NCBI GenBank assembly: GCA_959604825.1
Contig: CAUHCN010000001.1
Location: 1 to 64,000, forward strand
Direction of reading: 5' to 3'
DNA from: an uncultured Collinsella sp.
GTDB taxonomy: Bacteria; Actinomycetota; Coriobacteriia; Coriobacteriales; Coriobacteriaceae
DNA length: 64,000 nucleotides
The notes under the pieces were generated by a model, which saw nothing but the letters and a program-made list of their open reading frames with translations, was not told the origin of the DNA and ran no database searches. A program made the position numbers and the translations under genes. This document shows positions 34,843 to 43,784 of the stretch, one piece after another. How positions within the stretch are numbered: the stretch's first letter is position 1; each line of letters starts with the position of its first letter.

Positions 34843-35631
34843 ATGACACACAGACCGAAAACAACACTGCGCGACTGCATCTATGGGCTTGCCGTCGGTG
34901 ACGCGCTGGGCGTTCCCTACGAGTTCAGACCTCGTGGCACGTTCGAATGCACCGACATGATCGGCTACGGCACGCACGAGCAGACCGCCGGCACCTGGAG
35001 CGACGACACATCTATGACGCTCGCCACCTGCGACTCCATCAGAGAGCTCGGCCGCATTGACACCGAGGACATGCGCGACAAATTCGTGAGCTGGATCGCC
35101 AACGACGAGTACACGATTGATGGCGTCTTCGACTACGGAGGAACGACCGCCCGCGCCCTTCGCTCCGGCAAGGGTGGCTCCGGCGAGCGCGACAACGGCA
35201 ACGGCTCGCTCATGCGCATCGCACCCCTGGCGTTTGCCGATGCAACAGACAAAGAGATCCGTGAGGTCTCTGCAATCACCCACGCTCATAGAACATCGAC
35301 CGAGTCATGTGTCAAGTTCATCGAACTGTTGAGGTCCGAGATGGACGGCGCGCTCCCCGAATGGACACTCTGTCTGAAAGATGCACCCGAGCACGAAATC
35401 AGATCCGGCGGCTTCGTGCGCGACACGCTTAAGGCAGCCACTTGGTGCTTCGTCAACACTAACAGCTACGATGATTGTGTGCTTGCCGCCGTCAACCTGG
35501 GCGACGACACCGACACCACCGCAGCCGTCGCAGGCGCCCTCGCCGGCGCAGCATACGGCATGGACGCAATTCCGCAGAAATGGATCGACACCCTGCGCGG
35601 TAAAGAGTTGATTGAGAGCTGCTTGTTTTAG
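34843..35631 (+). CDS. ADP-ribosylglycohydrolase family protein (DraG/ARH type)
   Basis: A 262-residue hydrolase that would remove ADP-ribose from a protein, nucleic acid or small molecule. The family metal sites are visible: GLAVGDALGVPYEF at the N-terminus, TWSDDTSMTLA near residue 52 and NLGDDTDTTAAVAGALAG near the C-terminus. The ATG follows AAGAGGAGCTTTCC. It lies 63 bases after the YhcG gene and 32 bases before a 73-residue gene. No ADP-ribosyltransferase is in the window, so the substrate is unknown. Confidence 0.9.
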   Translation: MTHRPKTTLRDCIYGLAVGDALGVPYEFRPRGTFECTDMIGYGTHEQTAGTWSDDTSMTLATCDSIRELGRIDTEDMRDKFVSWIANDEYTIDGVFDYGGTTARALRSGKGGSGERDNGNGSLMRIAPLAFADATDKEIREVSAITHAHRTSTESCVKFIELLRSEMDGALPEWTLCLKDAPEHEIRSGGFVRDTLKAATWCFVNTNSYDDCVLAAVNLGDDTDTTAAVAGALAGAAYGMDAIPQKWIDTLRGKELIESCLF

Positions 35632-35663
35632 GGCGCCATTCAAGAAATAAGGTAGGAGGCATC

Positions 35664-35885
35664 ATGGAGAGGAAGATCGCGAATATCGATGAGTTCCAAA
35701 TGGGCGAAAACGAGACCCCGATACTCCCAACGGGACTGATGGAGGAAGAAAACCTTTACGTCCTTCCCGACGGGCGCTACCTCCCCTGCGGGGTCTACCG
35801 GACCGAAGATGGCGGCTCACTCATTTATGAGCCATCCGGGCTCAGCTTCTTCGGGCAGATGCTTGCTCAATTCAAAGAGAGCTAA
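35664..35885 (+). CDS. Small protein of unknown function (73 residues)
   Basis: The frame has a strong ribosome site (GTAGGAGG, 4 bases before ATG). The sequence is acidic at the N-terminus (MERKIANIDEFQMGEN) and has a middle segment LYVLPDGRYLPCGVYRTEDG that reads as a small beta-hairpin fold. No family is recognised. It follows the ADP-ribosylglycohydrolase by 32 bases and is probably co-transcribed. Confidence 0.65.
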   Translation: MERKIANIDEFQMGENETPILPTGLMEEENLYVLPDGRYLPCGVYRTEDGGSLIYEPSGLSFFGQMLAQFKES

Positions 35886-36028
35886 AGGCTTGATTGCCCG
35901 TCAGATCGACACTGCTCCAAACCAGGGGGTGGATAGGATGTCTCCCACCGCGGCCTGTGAGGTAAAATCTTGACCGCCGCGGAATCCGCCTGCGGGCAAC
36001 GCTCCGATCTCCGATTGGGGTGAAGCCT

Positions 36029-36121
36029 ATGAACTTGTTTCTTGAAATCCTGCGCCTCTCGATGTATGTGACCGGCATTGCCCGGAACCTCTACTCGATC
36101 TGGCGGGAATATAAGCAGTAA
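36029..36121 (+). CDS. Possible 30-residue peptide
   Basis: The reading frame MNLFLEILRLSMYVTGIARN, continuing to a YKQ end, is amphipathic with a hydrophobic first half and is preceded by GGGGTGAAGCCT. A perfect stem-loop follows 23 bases later. It looks like a small membrane-associated peptide, but no homologue is known to me. Bases 35886-36028 show no other gene. Confidence 0.35.
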   Translation: MNLFLEILRLSMYVTGIARNLYSIWREYKQ

Positions 36122-36143
36122 CGGATAGCGAAGGGACTCATAG

Positions 36144-36172
36144 AAAAGGGTCGGTTGCAGCCGACCCTTTAA
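36144..36172. terminator. Symmetrical stem-loop, likely terminator
   Basis: AAAGGGTCGG (36145-36154) and CCGACCCTTT (36161-36170) pair perfectly around a 6-base loop. It is flanked by A on the left and T on the right, so it could end transcripts from either side. The following 36173-36400 stretch is AT-rich and shows no gene. Confidence 0.65.
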
Positions 36173-36400
36173 GACGATAGCACCTGCGTTGCCCGCGCTT
36201 CCAAAGTTGACCGACTGAGGAGCGGGTTCCGCGGCACATCCTGATTTTACCCAGTGGCAAGGCTCTTTTACAGCCGTTCCACCGTTTATTTACATCTGCC
36301 AATCAAGACGAGACTACTACGCACCTTTATTACACACGATATTTTCAGCCTGGTATAACCAAGTTCAATAATAGAATGCAAATCCAACCACCGTGTCTGA

Positions 36401-36869
36401 TTACAAAAAGATTTTTGCCTTTTCTGCAGCAAACTCTTCCTCGGTAAGCACTCCACTATCACGCAGCGTTGCAAGCCTCTCAAGCCTTGCAACTACATCA
36501 ATCACTATCCGCCAGCGTCTCAATAGTCTGTGAAACCTGCGGATACCGCTCAAGCTCCTTCGATAGGGCATCGACTATCTCGGCAATATTCTTTGCATTT
36601 TTGCCCCCGTTTAATACGTTTGCCCTGACCTTAGATGACGACTTGACAGTAACGCCAGATCCGCCTTCAACTGGAACAACCGAAATACTGATATTTTCGC
36701 CCCAAGACCAAAGGCTCATACCAATCTCGGCTGCAACTGTTCTTGTTGTGGGCGATGCACTATCAACTTTTACTTTAGGCAGCTTTTCCATAGCTGCCTT
36801 CAAGGCATTAAACGTGTCGTCAGGAGAATACGGTACCTGAAGCTGAAGCTGCTGATCCGCAAAACCCAT
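36401..36869 (-). pseudogene. SHOCT-domain protein split by a frameshift
   Basis: The first frame (123 residues) starts MGFADQQLQLQVPYSPDDTF after a good GGAGG site and stops at 36498 (TGA). Directly beyond, one base out of frame, the minus strand encodes VVARLERLATLRDSG then VLTEEEFAAEKAKIFL and a stop at 36401. That is a textbook SHOCT motif, which normally ends such proteins. Removing one T at 36500-36501 joins the two parts as ...ADSDDVVARLERL. The shift may be real decay, a sequence error or a +1 event at the UGA. The N-terminal domain is an unassigned sensor-like fold. The gene is AT-richer than its neighbours. Confidence 0.7.
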
Positions 36870-36985
36870 AATCTGGCCTCCGCTTCTTACAAGATTAAGG
36901 CTATCGGCAATGGTAGCACGTTCCCAGCAGTCTTAAATTCGTCTCATGACCTTGCGATGCAGCCCGACGCCCCGGCTCCGCTTCC

Positions 36986-38323
36986 CTACTTCCCAAAGAT
37001 CGCAGCGAACAATCCCTTGCGCTTGGGTTTTTCTTCTCGGTAGGAACCCTCGGCAGCCGCTGCCACCTGACGTGGCTGCTCGTCGCCTCCACGGCGCACA
37101 ATTTGGTACAGGAATGGCGATTTGATGTATTTGACCTCGACGGGCGTGGCGTGAACGGTGCTTTCGCCGGACAGATGCAGGCTCGGATTGAGCGGCGCCA
37201 CAATATGCGTCTCGCGCTTGTCGCTAAACACCACCGCCGCCGCACGGCCCGTCTGGCCGTTCACGGCAATGCGCACCTGCTCGCCATTACGTCCATCCGA
37301 CGCGGGACGATCGACAAAGTAGACCGGCACCATAACCAGGCCGTCCTTGTGCTTGCGGGCCTTGCGCGCCCAGGTGCGGATGCTCTTTTTATTGAGCCCC
37401 AGGAAAGTCTCGGCATCGTTGCCAACAATGTCGAGCGCCAGCTTGTCAATGACCACCTGGTCCTTGGTGGACGCATCGACGGAGACAACGCGGAAGTCGC
37501 CTTCCTGCATGGCCGGGTCGAACGACCCAACCTTGGCAAAGTCCCATGGCTCCAGAATGCCCATAAGGCGAACGTCCAGGTAGTTTGCCCTGGGATATGC
37601 CCAGTCGAGCACCTCGTAGTACACCAGGGTCTCCTTGCTCAGGCCCTTGCCCGGGAAGGACGCCATCATGCGCAGGTCCGCGAGCGCCATGGGGAAGTAG
37701 AAGAGCATCATGTCGTTTTGAATCGCGTCTTCCACATCGTGACCGGCAAAGGCGTCTGGATATCGGCGCACCAGCTCAAGCGCATTGGCGCGCGCCTGCT
37801 GCGGCGTTATCTCGCAGGGAATACCCTGCTCGGGCACATATTCCGCACCAACGCCCATGGTCAGGCGCTTGCTAAACGTCCCCGGCTTGAGCAGGTCGGC
37901 GACACCGATCTTGTTGCCGCAGGACGGGCACTCAAACACACGCTGCGTTGACTCGCCCTCAAAGGACGCACCGCAGAAGGGGCAGGGAATGCTCACGTGC
38001 GTGGCTTCTTGGAACTCCTGAGCCGTGCCGCGGTCCTCCCACAGTAGATGCTCCAGAACCGACTGATTGCGCCAGTACGAATTAAAGAAATACCAGTCCG
38101 GGTCCTCCGGGCGCTCGAGCTGCGACACATGCGTGAGCTTGAGCAGTCCATCCACCACCGTCAACGGCGTATGACGAATGCCCAGGGCACTCTTGGGCTC
38201 CCCCGCATCGGCCTGCCACGGAACGACCGTGCCGCAATAGGCGCACTCAAAGCTGCGTTTAGCCTGGTGTGAGTACATAGGGCCGCCGCAGTTTTGGCAT
38301 TTAATGGCAAACATCTCGTCCAT
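36986..38323 (-). CDS. Zinc-ribbon protein of unknown function
   Basis: A 445-residue cytoplasmic protein. The N-terminus MDEMFAIKCQNCGGPM with CAYCG near residue 30 forms one zinc ribbon; a second pair, CPFCG and CPSCG, lies near residues 115-135. The rest is a mixed alpha-beta region without recognised motifs and a basic C-terminus (KPKRKGLFAAIFGK). The paired ribbons suggest binding to nucleic acid or to a partner protein. The ATG at 38323 has GGAGG 8 bases upstream; the frame extends further to 38374 without support. Confidence 0.75.
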   Translation of the reverse strand: MDEMFAIKCQNCGGPMYSHQAKRSFECAYCGTVVPWQADAGEPKSALGIRHTPLTVVDGLLKLTHVSQLERPEDPDWYFFNSYWRNQSVLEHLLWEDRGTAQEFQEATHVSIPCPFCGASFEGESTQRVFECPSCGNKIGVADLLKPGTFSKRLTMGVGAEYVPEQGIPCEITPQQARANALELVRRYPDAFAGHDVEDAIQNDMMLFYFPMALADLRMMASFPGKGLSKETLVYYEVLDWAYPRANYLDVRLMGILEPWDFAKVGSFDPAMQEGDFRVVSVDASTKDQVVIDKLALDIVGNDAETFLGLNKKSIRTWARKARKHKDGLVMVPVYFVDRPASDGRNGEQVRIAVNGQTGRAAAVVFSDKRETHIVAPLNPSLHLSGESTVHATPVEVKYIKSPFLYQIVRRGGDEQPRQVAAAAEGSYREEKPKRKGLFAAIFGK

Positions 38324-38541
38324 GGATACGTCCTCCTTTACGCAGGGGCTGTCGACATTAAGTATGTCGAGCAAACAGGCACATGCCCATACCCATGTGG
38401 CCCAAAATGGACCACCCAGGCAGACGAGAAGGCTCGCTCGTTAGCACCGGCAGACCATTGCTGCATTTTCTGAGCATCGGTGCACAGCGCCTCCGCGCGA
38501 GCTACACTATCCCCTTAAACATGATTGTGAGGACGACCGCT

Positions 38542-39723
38542 ATGCTATTTGTAAATCGGCTGGTACATACGCTTGTTCCCGGCAGCGAGGGCGAGCCGGT
38601 CGATACCTCCTGCCGCACCAACGCGGGCTTTGCCGCAAGCCTCATCTGCATTGGCCTCAACATCACCCTGTGCCTGGCCAAGGGCATCGCGGGCCTGCTC
38701 GCCGGCTCCGTCTCACTCATCGCCGACGCTTTCAACAACCTCTCCGACGCCTCGAGCAATATCGTGAGCCTGCTCGGGTTCCGCCTTGCCAGCCGCCCAG
38801 CAGACGAAGGCCACCCCTATGGCCATGGCCGCTACGAGTACCTCGCCGGCTTGTTTGTCGCCGTCCTGGTTTGCGCCGTCGGCATCAACCTGACCCTCGA
38901 GTCGGTCACCAAGATCATCAAGCCCTCCCCCACCGCCTACACGCTGGTCTCCCTAGCCGCTCTCGTCTTGTCCATGCTCGTCAAATTCTGGATGGCCGCA
39001 TTCAACCGCGCGCTGGGCAACCGTATCGATTCCGAAACACTTATTGCCACAGCACAGGACTCCAAAAACGACGTCATCACCTCGGGTTCGGTCTTGATGG
39101 CGGCGCTTATTTCGCAGACGACCGGCTTTGACCTCGATGGCTGGGCAGGCCTGGGTGTGGGCATCTTCATCTGCATCAGCGGCATGGGCCTAGTGCGCGA
39201 CGCCATCAGCCCGTTGCTGGGACAAGCGCCCGACCCCAAGCTCGTCCAGACAATCCGCGACAAGATCATGTCCTATCCGCAGGTCTTGGGCACACACGAC
39301 CTGATGGTGCACGACTACGGCCCCGGTCGTCAGTTTGCCAGCGCCCACGTGGAGATGCCCGGCGAGGGCGACGCGTTTGAACACCACGAGATCCTGGACG
39401 CCATCGAGCACGACATCAAGCGCCAGATGGGCATCGGCATCACGCTGCACTGTGACCCCATCGCCACCACCGGCGACGACCTGCGCGGCTGGGTCAAGCG
39501 CGGTATCGTGCAGATCGACCCCGCGCTCTCCATCCACGACCTGCACGAGCACGACGGGTTCGTTTCGTTTGACCTGGTGCGTCCCGACGGCTTTGACATA
39601 TCCGACGAGGAGCTGCTGGAGCTCGTCACGCGCATCGTGCACGAGCGCCGGCCCAACGTCTCGTGCGTCGTTACGTTTGACTCAGGCTTTAGCTCGCCCG
39701 ACCGTCCGGCCGAGCAGCTGTAG
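38542..39723 (+). CDS. Cation diffusion facilitator (CDF) transporter
   Basis: A 393-residue divalent-metal efflux protein that exchanges a metal ion for protons at the inner membrane. Six membrane helices occupy about residues 30-235. The metal site reads SLIADAFNNLSDASSN in helix 2 and TAQDSKNDVITSG in helix 5, with HPYGHGRYEY in the loop. A cytoplasmic C-terminal domain follows (HDLMVHDYGPG, HHEILDAIEHDI) with a longer tail than usual. The ATG at 38542 has GTGAGGA about 9 bases upstream. The metal (zinc, iron or manganese) is not determined by sequence. Confidence 0.9.
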   Translation: MLFVNRLVHTLVPGSEGEPVDTSCRTNAGFAASLICIGLNITLCLAKGIAGLLAGSVSLIADAFNNLSDASSNIVSLLGFRLASRPADEGHPYGHGRYEYLAGLFVAVLVCAVGINLTLESVTKIIKPSPTAYTLVSLAALVLSMLVKFWMAAFNRALGNRIDSETLIATAQDSKNDVITSGSVLMAALISQTTGFDLDGWAGLGVGIFICISGMGLVRDAISPLLGQAPDPKLVQTIRDKIMSYPQVLGTHDLMVHDYGPGRQFASAHVEMPGEGDAFEHHEILDAIEHDIKRQMGIGITLHCDPIATTGDDLRGWVKRGIVQIDPALSIHDLHEHDGFVSFDLVRPDGFDISDEELLELVTRIVHERRPNVSCVVTFDSGFSSPDRPAEQL

Positions 39724-39735
39724 CCCGCTTAACAG

Positions 39736-40725
39736 CTAGTTTCCCTGCGCGCCCGAGATGCCGTTTTGTAGGGCGTTCCAGGCATCCGTCGCCATGTCGC
39801 CCAAGTTCTGCGCGGTATTGCCCAGGTTTTGTGCCGTATCGCCCAGCTCTTGTGCCTTGTCTCCCAACTCCTGCGCCTTGTTGCTCAAGTCCTCCAGCGT
39901 ATTGGAGCTCGAGCTGTCGGTACCGCTTTGGCCGTCGGACGAGTTGCCCGAGCTGTTCTTGTGCGTGAGCTGAATTTCGAGGTTGCCGCTGTCGTTATAG
40001 TAAGCAGAAGTAACGACCCAGTTGGCATCGACGACGGGCGTTGAGCCATCATCAGTCAGGACCACGGCATTCGAAAGATCGGCGCCGCGCGACTTGAGAA
40101 GCTTCTTGGCGTTGGACCAGTACTGCCCCGGGATATCGCTCAGATCGACGGTGCTAGACGAGGCGGACTCGGTTTGCTCGGCAGTGGTATCGGCCGTTGA
40201 ACTCCCTCGCTTGTTGAGCATGCCCGACACAATGGCAAACATAACCGACAGCGCAAAGAAGATCGCCAGCACAATCAGGATCTTCTTGATCACGCTCGAC
40301 GAACGCGACGGCTTCTTCTCCTCGTCCTCGCCATATTGCGGAATCGACTTGGGGTACTCGTGATACGGCTCGCGTGACTCGTAGCGAGGCTGCGCCGTGC
40401 GAGGCATATACGTCGTCTGCTGAGGCTGCGGAATGGGATTCTGCGGCAGGTCATCATAGGGATTCGGTGTCGAGACGACATAAGAATCCTGCGGCGCGTA
40501 ATCAAACGGGTCCGGAGTTGCGTTGCCATAGGGGCCTTGCGAAGATGCAGCGTAAGAATCCCGCGCTGTGTCGCCATAGCCCATAACCCGGGTTGGCTCG
40601 GCAGAAGGCTGCGTCGCGGCGGGGTCGGTATAACCGGGGTTGGGAACAACGCGGGTCGCATCGGCGCTATCGCCAGCCTGCGCGGAGCCGTAGCCGCCCA
40701 TCACGGTTGTCTTGTCCTGATCCAT
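39736..40725 (-). CDS. Single-pass membrane protein with Pro/Tyr-rich N-terminus and coiled-coil C-terminus
   Basis: A 329-residue protein. Residues 1-135 are rich in Pro, Tyr, Asp and Gln and probably disordered in the cytoplasm. A basic stop (SSSVIKK) precedes one helix at about 148-168 (ILIVLAIFFALSVMFAIVSG). The external part has a small domain (DIPGQYWSNAKKLLKSRGAD ... LEIQLTHKN) that resembles PASTA-like or DUF-type strands, then a heptad repeat with A-Q-E/N-L-G-D/N units (about 285-320). No family is recognised; an envelope role is inferred. It is convergent with the CDF gene. Confidence 0.7.
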   Translation of the reverse strand: MDQDKTTVMGGYGSAQAGDSADATRVVPNPGYTDPAATQPSAEPTRVMGYGDTARDSYAASSQGPYGNATPDPFDYAPQDSYVVSTPNPYDDLPQNPIPQPQQTTYMPRTAQPRYESREPYHEYPKSIPQYGEDEEKKPSRSSSVIKKILIVLAIFFALSVMFAIVSGMLNKRGSSTADTTAEQTESASSSTVDLSDIPGQYWSNAKKLLKSRGADLSNAVVLTDDGSTPVVDANWVVTSAYYNDSGNLEIQLTHKNSSGNSSDGQSGTDSSSSNTLEDLSNKAQELGDKAQELGDTAQNLGNTAQNLGDMATDAWNALQNGISGAQGN

Positions 40726-40842
40726 GCAACGATTCCTTTCCGTCGCGCGTGAGCATCAAGTTATCCATGCATTCTACCCGCGCAAAAGCCTATGATGGGC
40801 AGAGCCCGTCGGTATCTACAAGACATGCGCGGGCCTAAGGAT

Positions 40843-40883
40843 AAAAAAGCCCCGCCGGGCCTTGGGGGCACGGCGGGGCGGGC
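40843..40883 (-). terminator. Terminator after fhs
   Basis: On the minus strand GCCCGCCCCGCC and GGCGGGGC pair and run into TTTTTTATC. Confidence 0.9.
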
Positions 40884-40904
40884 AAGCAGCTATGGGCAAC
40901 AGGT

Positions 40905-42572
40905 TTAGAACAGGCCGGTGATGTTGCCGTCGTTGTCGACGTCGATGTTCTCGGCCGCAGGGACCTTGGGCAGGCCCGGCATGGTCAGAACACTGCCGGT
41001 CAGTGCGACCACAAAATGGGCACCGGCGGAAACCTTGAGCTCGCGCACCGTGATGCGGAAGTTCTCGGGAGCGCCCAGAGCTTTGGCGTTGTCGCTAAAG
41101 CTGTACTGCGTCTTGGCGACGCACACCGGCAGGTTGCCAAAGCCGTTCTCGCGCAGCTCGGCAAGCTGGCGCTTGGCGGCCGGCGTAAAGTCGACGCCGT
41201 CGGCGCGGTAGACCTTGGTGGCAACGGCCTCGAGGGCGTCAGCAACATCGGCGCCGTCCTCATAGGCAAACTTGAGCTCGCTCGGCTGCTCAATCAGACG
41301 CATGACCTCATCGGCCAGCTCGAGCGCGCCCTCGCCGCCCTTGGCCCAGACCTCGGAAAGCTTAACGTTGACGCCGAGCTTCTGGCACTCGGACTCGATG
41401 AGCGCAAGCTCGGCCTCGGTGTCCGTCGGGAAGCGGTTGATGGCGACCACGCAGGGCAGACCATAAACGTTCTGGATGTTGTCGACGTGACGCAGCAGGT
41501 TGGGCATGCCGGCCTTGAGTGCCTCGAGGTTCTCCTCGTTGAGGTCGGCCTTGGCGACGCCACCGTTGTACTTCAGCGCACGAGCGGTCGCGACGACCAC
41601 GACGGCGCTGGGGCGAACGCCCGTCATACGGCACTTGATGTCAAGGAACTTCTCGGCACCCAGATCGGCACCGAAGCCGGCCTCGGTAATGGCAACATCG
41701 CCAAAGCGCATCGCCATACGCGTGGCCATGATAGAGTTGCAGCCGTGGGCGATGTTGGCGAAGGGGCCGCCGTGGACAAACGCGGGCGTGCCCTCGAGCG
41801 TTTGCACCAAGTTGGGCTTGAGCGCGTCCTTAAGCAACGCGGCCATGGCACCCTGGGCCTTAAGGTCGCGGGCACGGACAGGCTCGCCGGCAAAGCTGTA
41901 GCCGACGACGATCTCGCCCAGGCGCTCCTTGAGGTCGTTAATGCTCGTAGACAGGCACAGGATTGCCATGACCTCGGAGGCGACGGTGATATCGAAGCCA
42001 TCCTCGCGCGGCACGCCCTGGGCCTTACCGCCAATACCGTCGATGACGTGGCGCAGCTGACGGTCGTTCATATCGACGACGCGCTTCCAAGTGATGCGCT
42101 TAACGTCGATGCCAAGCTGATTGCCCTGCTGAATATGGTTGTCGAGCATGGCGGCCAGCAGGTTGTTGGCAGCACCGATGGCATGGAAGTCGCCGGTAAA
42201 GTGCAGGTTGATATCCTCCATGGGGATGACCTGCGCCCAGCCACCGCCGGCGGCACCGCCCTTGACGCCGAAGACGGGACCGAGCGAAGGCTCACGAAGG
42301 GCCACGGCGCTCTTGACACCGCGACGGCGCAGGCCATCGGCCAGACCGATGGTCGTAGTGGTCTTACCCTCGCCGGCGGGCGTGGGGTTGATAGCGGTCA
42401 CGAGGACGAGCTTGGCCTGGTGATCAGTCGGCTCGTTGAGCAGTGAATAGTCGACCTTAGCCTTGTCGAAGCCGTACGGAATAAGGTGCTTAACGTCGAC
42501 GCCGGCGTTCTTGGCCACCTCGGTAATAGGCAGCGGCGTAACAGAACGTGCGATTTCGATGTCAGTAGGCAT
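40905..42572 (-). CDS. fhs: Formate-tetrahydrofolate ligase
   Basis: Makes 10-formyl-THF from formate, THF and ATP. The protein is 555 residues, as expected, with the P-loop TPAGEGKTTTTIGLADGL near residue 65 and the conserved EPSLGPVFGVKGGAAGGG, PAFVHGGPFANIAHGCNS and EAGFGADLGAEKFLDIKCR segments. The ATG at 42572 follows AAAGGACCGCCC. With FchA and FolD 13 kb away it gives a full formate-to-methylene-THF route. A terminator follows. Confidence 0.97.
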   Translation of the reverse strand: MPTDIEIARSVTPLPITEVAKNAGVDVKHLIPYGFDKAKVDYSLLNEPTDHQAKLVLVTAINPTPAGEGKTTTTIGLADGLRRRGVKSAVALREPSLGPVFGVKGGAAGGGWAQVIPMEDINLHFTGDFHAIGAANNLLAAMLDNHIQQGNQLGIDVKRITWKRVVDMNDRQLRHVIDGIGGKAQGVPREDGFDITVASEVMAILCLSTSINDLKERLGEIVVGYSFAGEPVRARDLKAQGAMAALLKDALKPNLVQTLEGTPAFVHGGPFANIAHGCNSIMATRMAMRFGDVAITEAGFGADLGAEKFLDIKCRMTGVRPSAVVVVATARALKYNGGVAKADLNEENLEALKAGMPNLLRHVDNIQNVYGLPCVVAINRFPTDTEAELALIESECQKLGVNVKLSEVWAKGGEGALELADEVMRLIEQPSELKFAYEDGADVADALEAVATKVYRADGVDFTPAAKRQLAELRENGFGNLPVCVAKTQYSFSDNAKALGAPENFRITVRELKVSAGAHFVVALTGSVLTMPGLPKVPAAENIDVDNDGNITGLF

Positions 42573-42716
42573 GGGCGGTCCTTTCGTTACCGGATGAGAA
42601 AAAGACCAATCCAGCATAGCACGGGCGTGCAATAGTAAAACACACGCAACCGACAAACGGCGATATGTTTATCCAATGCTCAGCGATAGCTTAACAACCC
42701 GCCAAAACAAAGCGCC

Positions 42717-43784
42717 CTAAATGGTAGGTTCAATCCCCAGGTGCTCAAAGGTGCGAAGGGTTGCCTGACGGCCCTGCGGCGTACGAATCATCAACCCGCA
42801 CTGCAGCAGATACGGCTCATAGACATCCTCGAGCGTGCCCGGGTCCTCGCCCACCGCGCTGGCAAGGGTCGTAAGTCCCACGGCACGACCGGAGAACGTC
42901 TTAGCGAGCGTCTCCAAAATGCGAATATCCATCCAGTCCAGACCGAGCTCATCGATCTCGAAGAACTCGAGCGCCTGGCGGCAGATATCGAGCTCGATGG
43001 GACCGTTGCCGCGCACCTGTGCGTAATCGCGCACGCGCTTGAGCAGGCGGTTGGCAAGACGTGGCGTGCCGCGCGAACGCGAGCCGATCTCGAGTGCACT
43101 GGGATGGTCGATCGTCACGCCCAGAATAGTCGCCGAGCGCGTCACAATCTGCGCGAGCTCCTCGACCGTGTAGTAATCCAGGCGATATGAAATGCCAAAG
43201 CGGTCGCGCAACGGGCCGGTCAACATGCCTGAGCGGGTCGTTGCCGCCACCAGCGTAAACTTGGGAATATCCAGGCGAATCGAGCGCGCCGCCGGACCCT
43301 TGCCAATCACGATATCGAGGGCAAAGTCCTCCATCGCGGGGTACAGGACCTCCTCGACCGAACGGTTGAGGCGGTGGATCTCGTCGATAAACAGCACATC
43401 ACCCGGCTGCAAGTTAGTAAGGATGGCTGCCAGGTCGCCGGTGCGCGCGATGGCAGGGCCACTCGTGGTCTTGATCTGAGCACCCAGCTCGTTGGCGATA
43501 ACCGTAGCCAGCGTGGTCTTGCCCAGACCCGGAGGGCCCGAGAAGATCACGTGGTCGAGCGTCTCGCCACGGCTCTGCGCCGCTTCGATCAACACGCGCA
43601 GGCTCTGCTTGATATGCTCCTGGCCGCAGTAATCGTCCAGGCGCTGGGGGCGCAAAGTGCGATCGACATCGAGGTCCTCGGCCGTCAGCTCCGAGCCCAC
43701 CATGCGCTCGCCGTGCGCCATGGATGCCGCCGGCGAGTTGCCGGGCGTCGCCCACAGGTCCTGAGAGTCATCGGCTTCCCACAT
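42717..43784 (-). CDS. ruvB: Holliday junction branch-migration ATPase RuvB
   Basis: AAA+ motor of the RuvAB complex that moves Holliday junctions during recombination repair. It has LDDYCGQEHIK, Walker A SGPPGLGKTTLA, Walker B VLFIDEIHRL, ATTRSGMLTGPLRDRFG and the C-terminal winged helix (MIRTPQGRQATLRTFEHLG). The 355-residue size is normal. Its ATG overlaps the ruvA stop by one base (TGATG), so translation is coupled. The N-terminus carries an extra 40 residues before the canonical core. Confidence 0.97.
   Translation of the reverse strand: MWEADDSQDLWATPGNSPAASMAHGERMVGSELTAEDLDVDRTLRPQRLDDYCGQEHIKQSLRVLIEAAQSRGETLDHVIFSGPPGLGKTTLATVIANELGAQIKTTSGPAIARTGDLAAILTNLQPGDVLFIDEIHRLNRSVEEVLYPAMEDFALDIVIGKGPAARSIRLDIPKFTLVAATTRSGMLTGPLRDRFGISYRLDYYTVEELAQIVTRSATILGVTIDHPSALEIGSRSRGTPRLANRLLKRVRDYAQVRGNGPIELDICRQALEFFEIDELGLDWMDIRILETLAKTFSGRAVGLTTLASAVGEDPGTLEDVYEPYLLQCGLMIRTPQGRQATLRTFEHLGIEPTI

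Noticed and set aside
42720..42740. GGTTCAATCCCC resembling a tRNA T-arm
   Set aside because: It lies in the 3' coding end of ruvB and no cloverleaf can be drawn around it.
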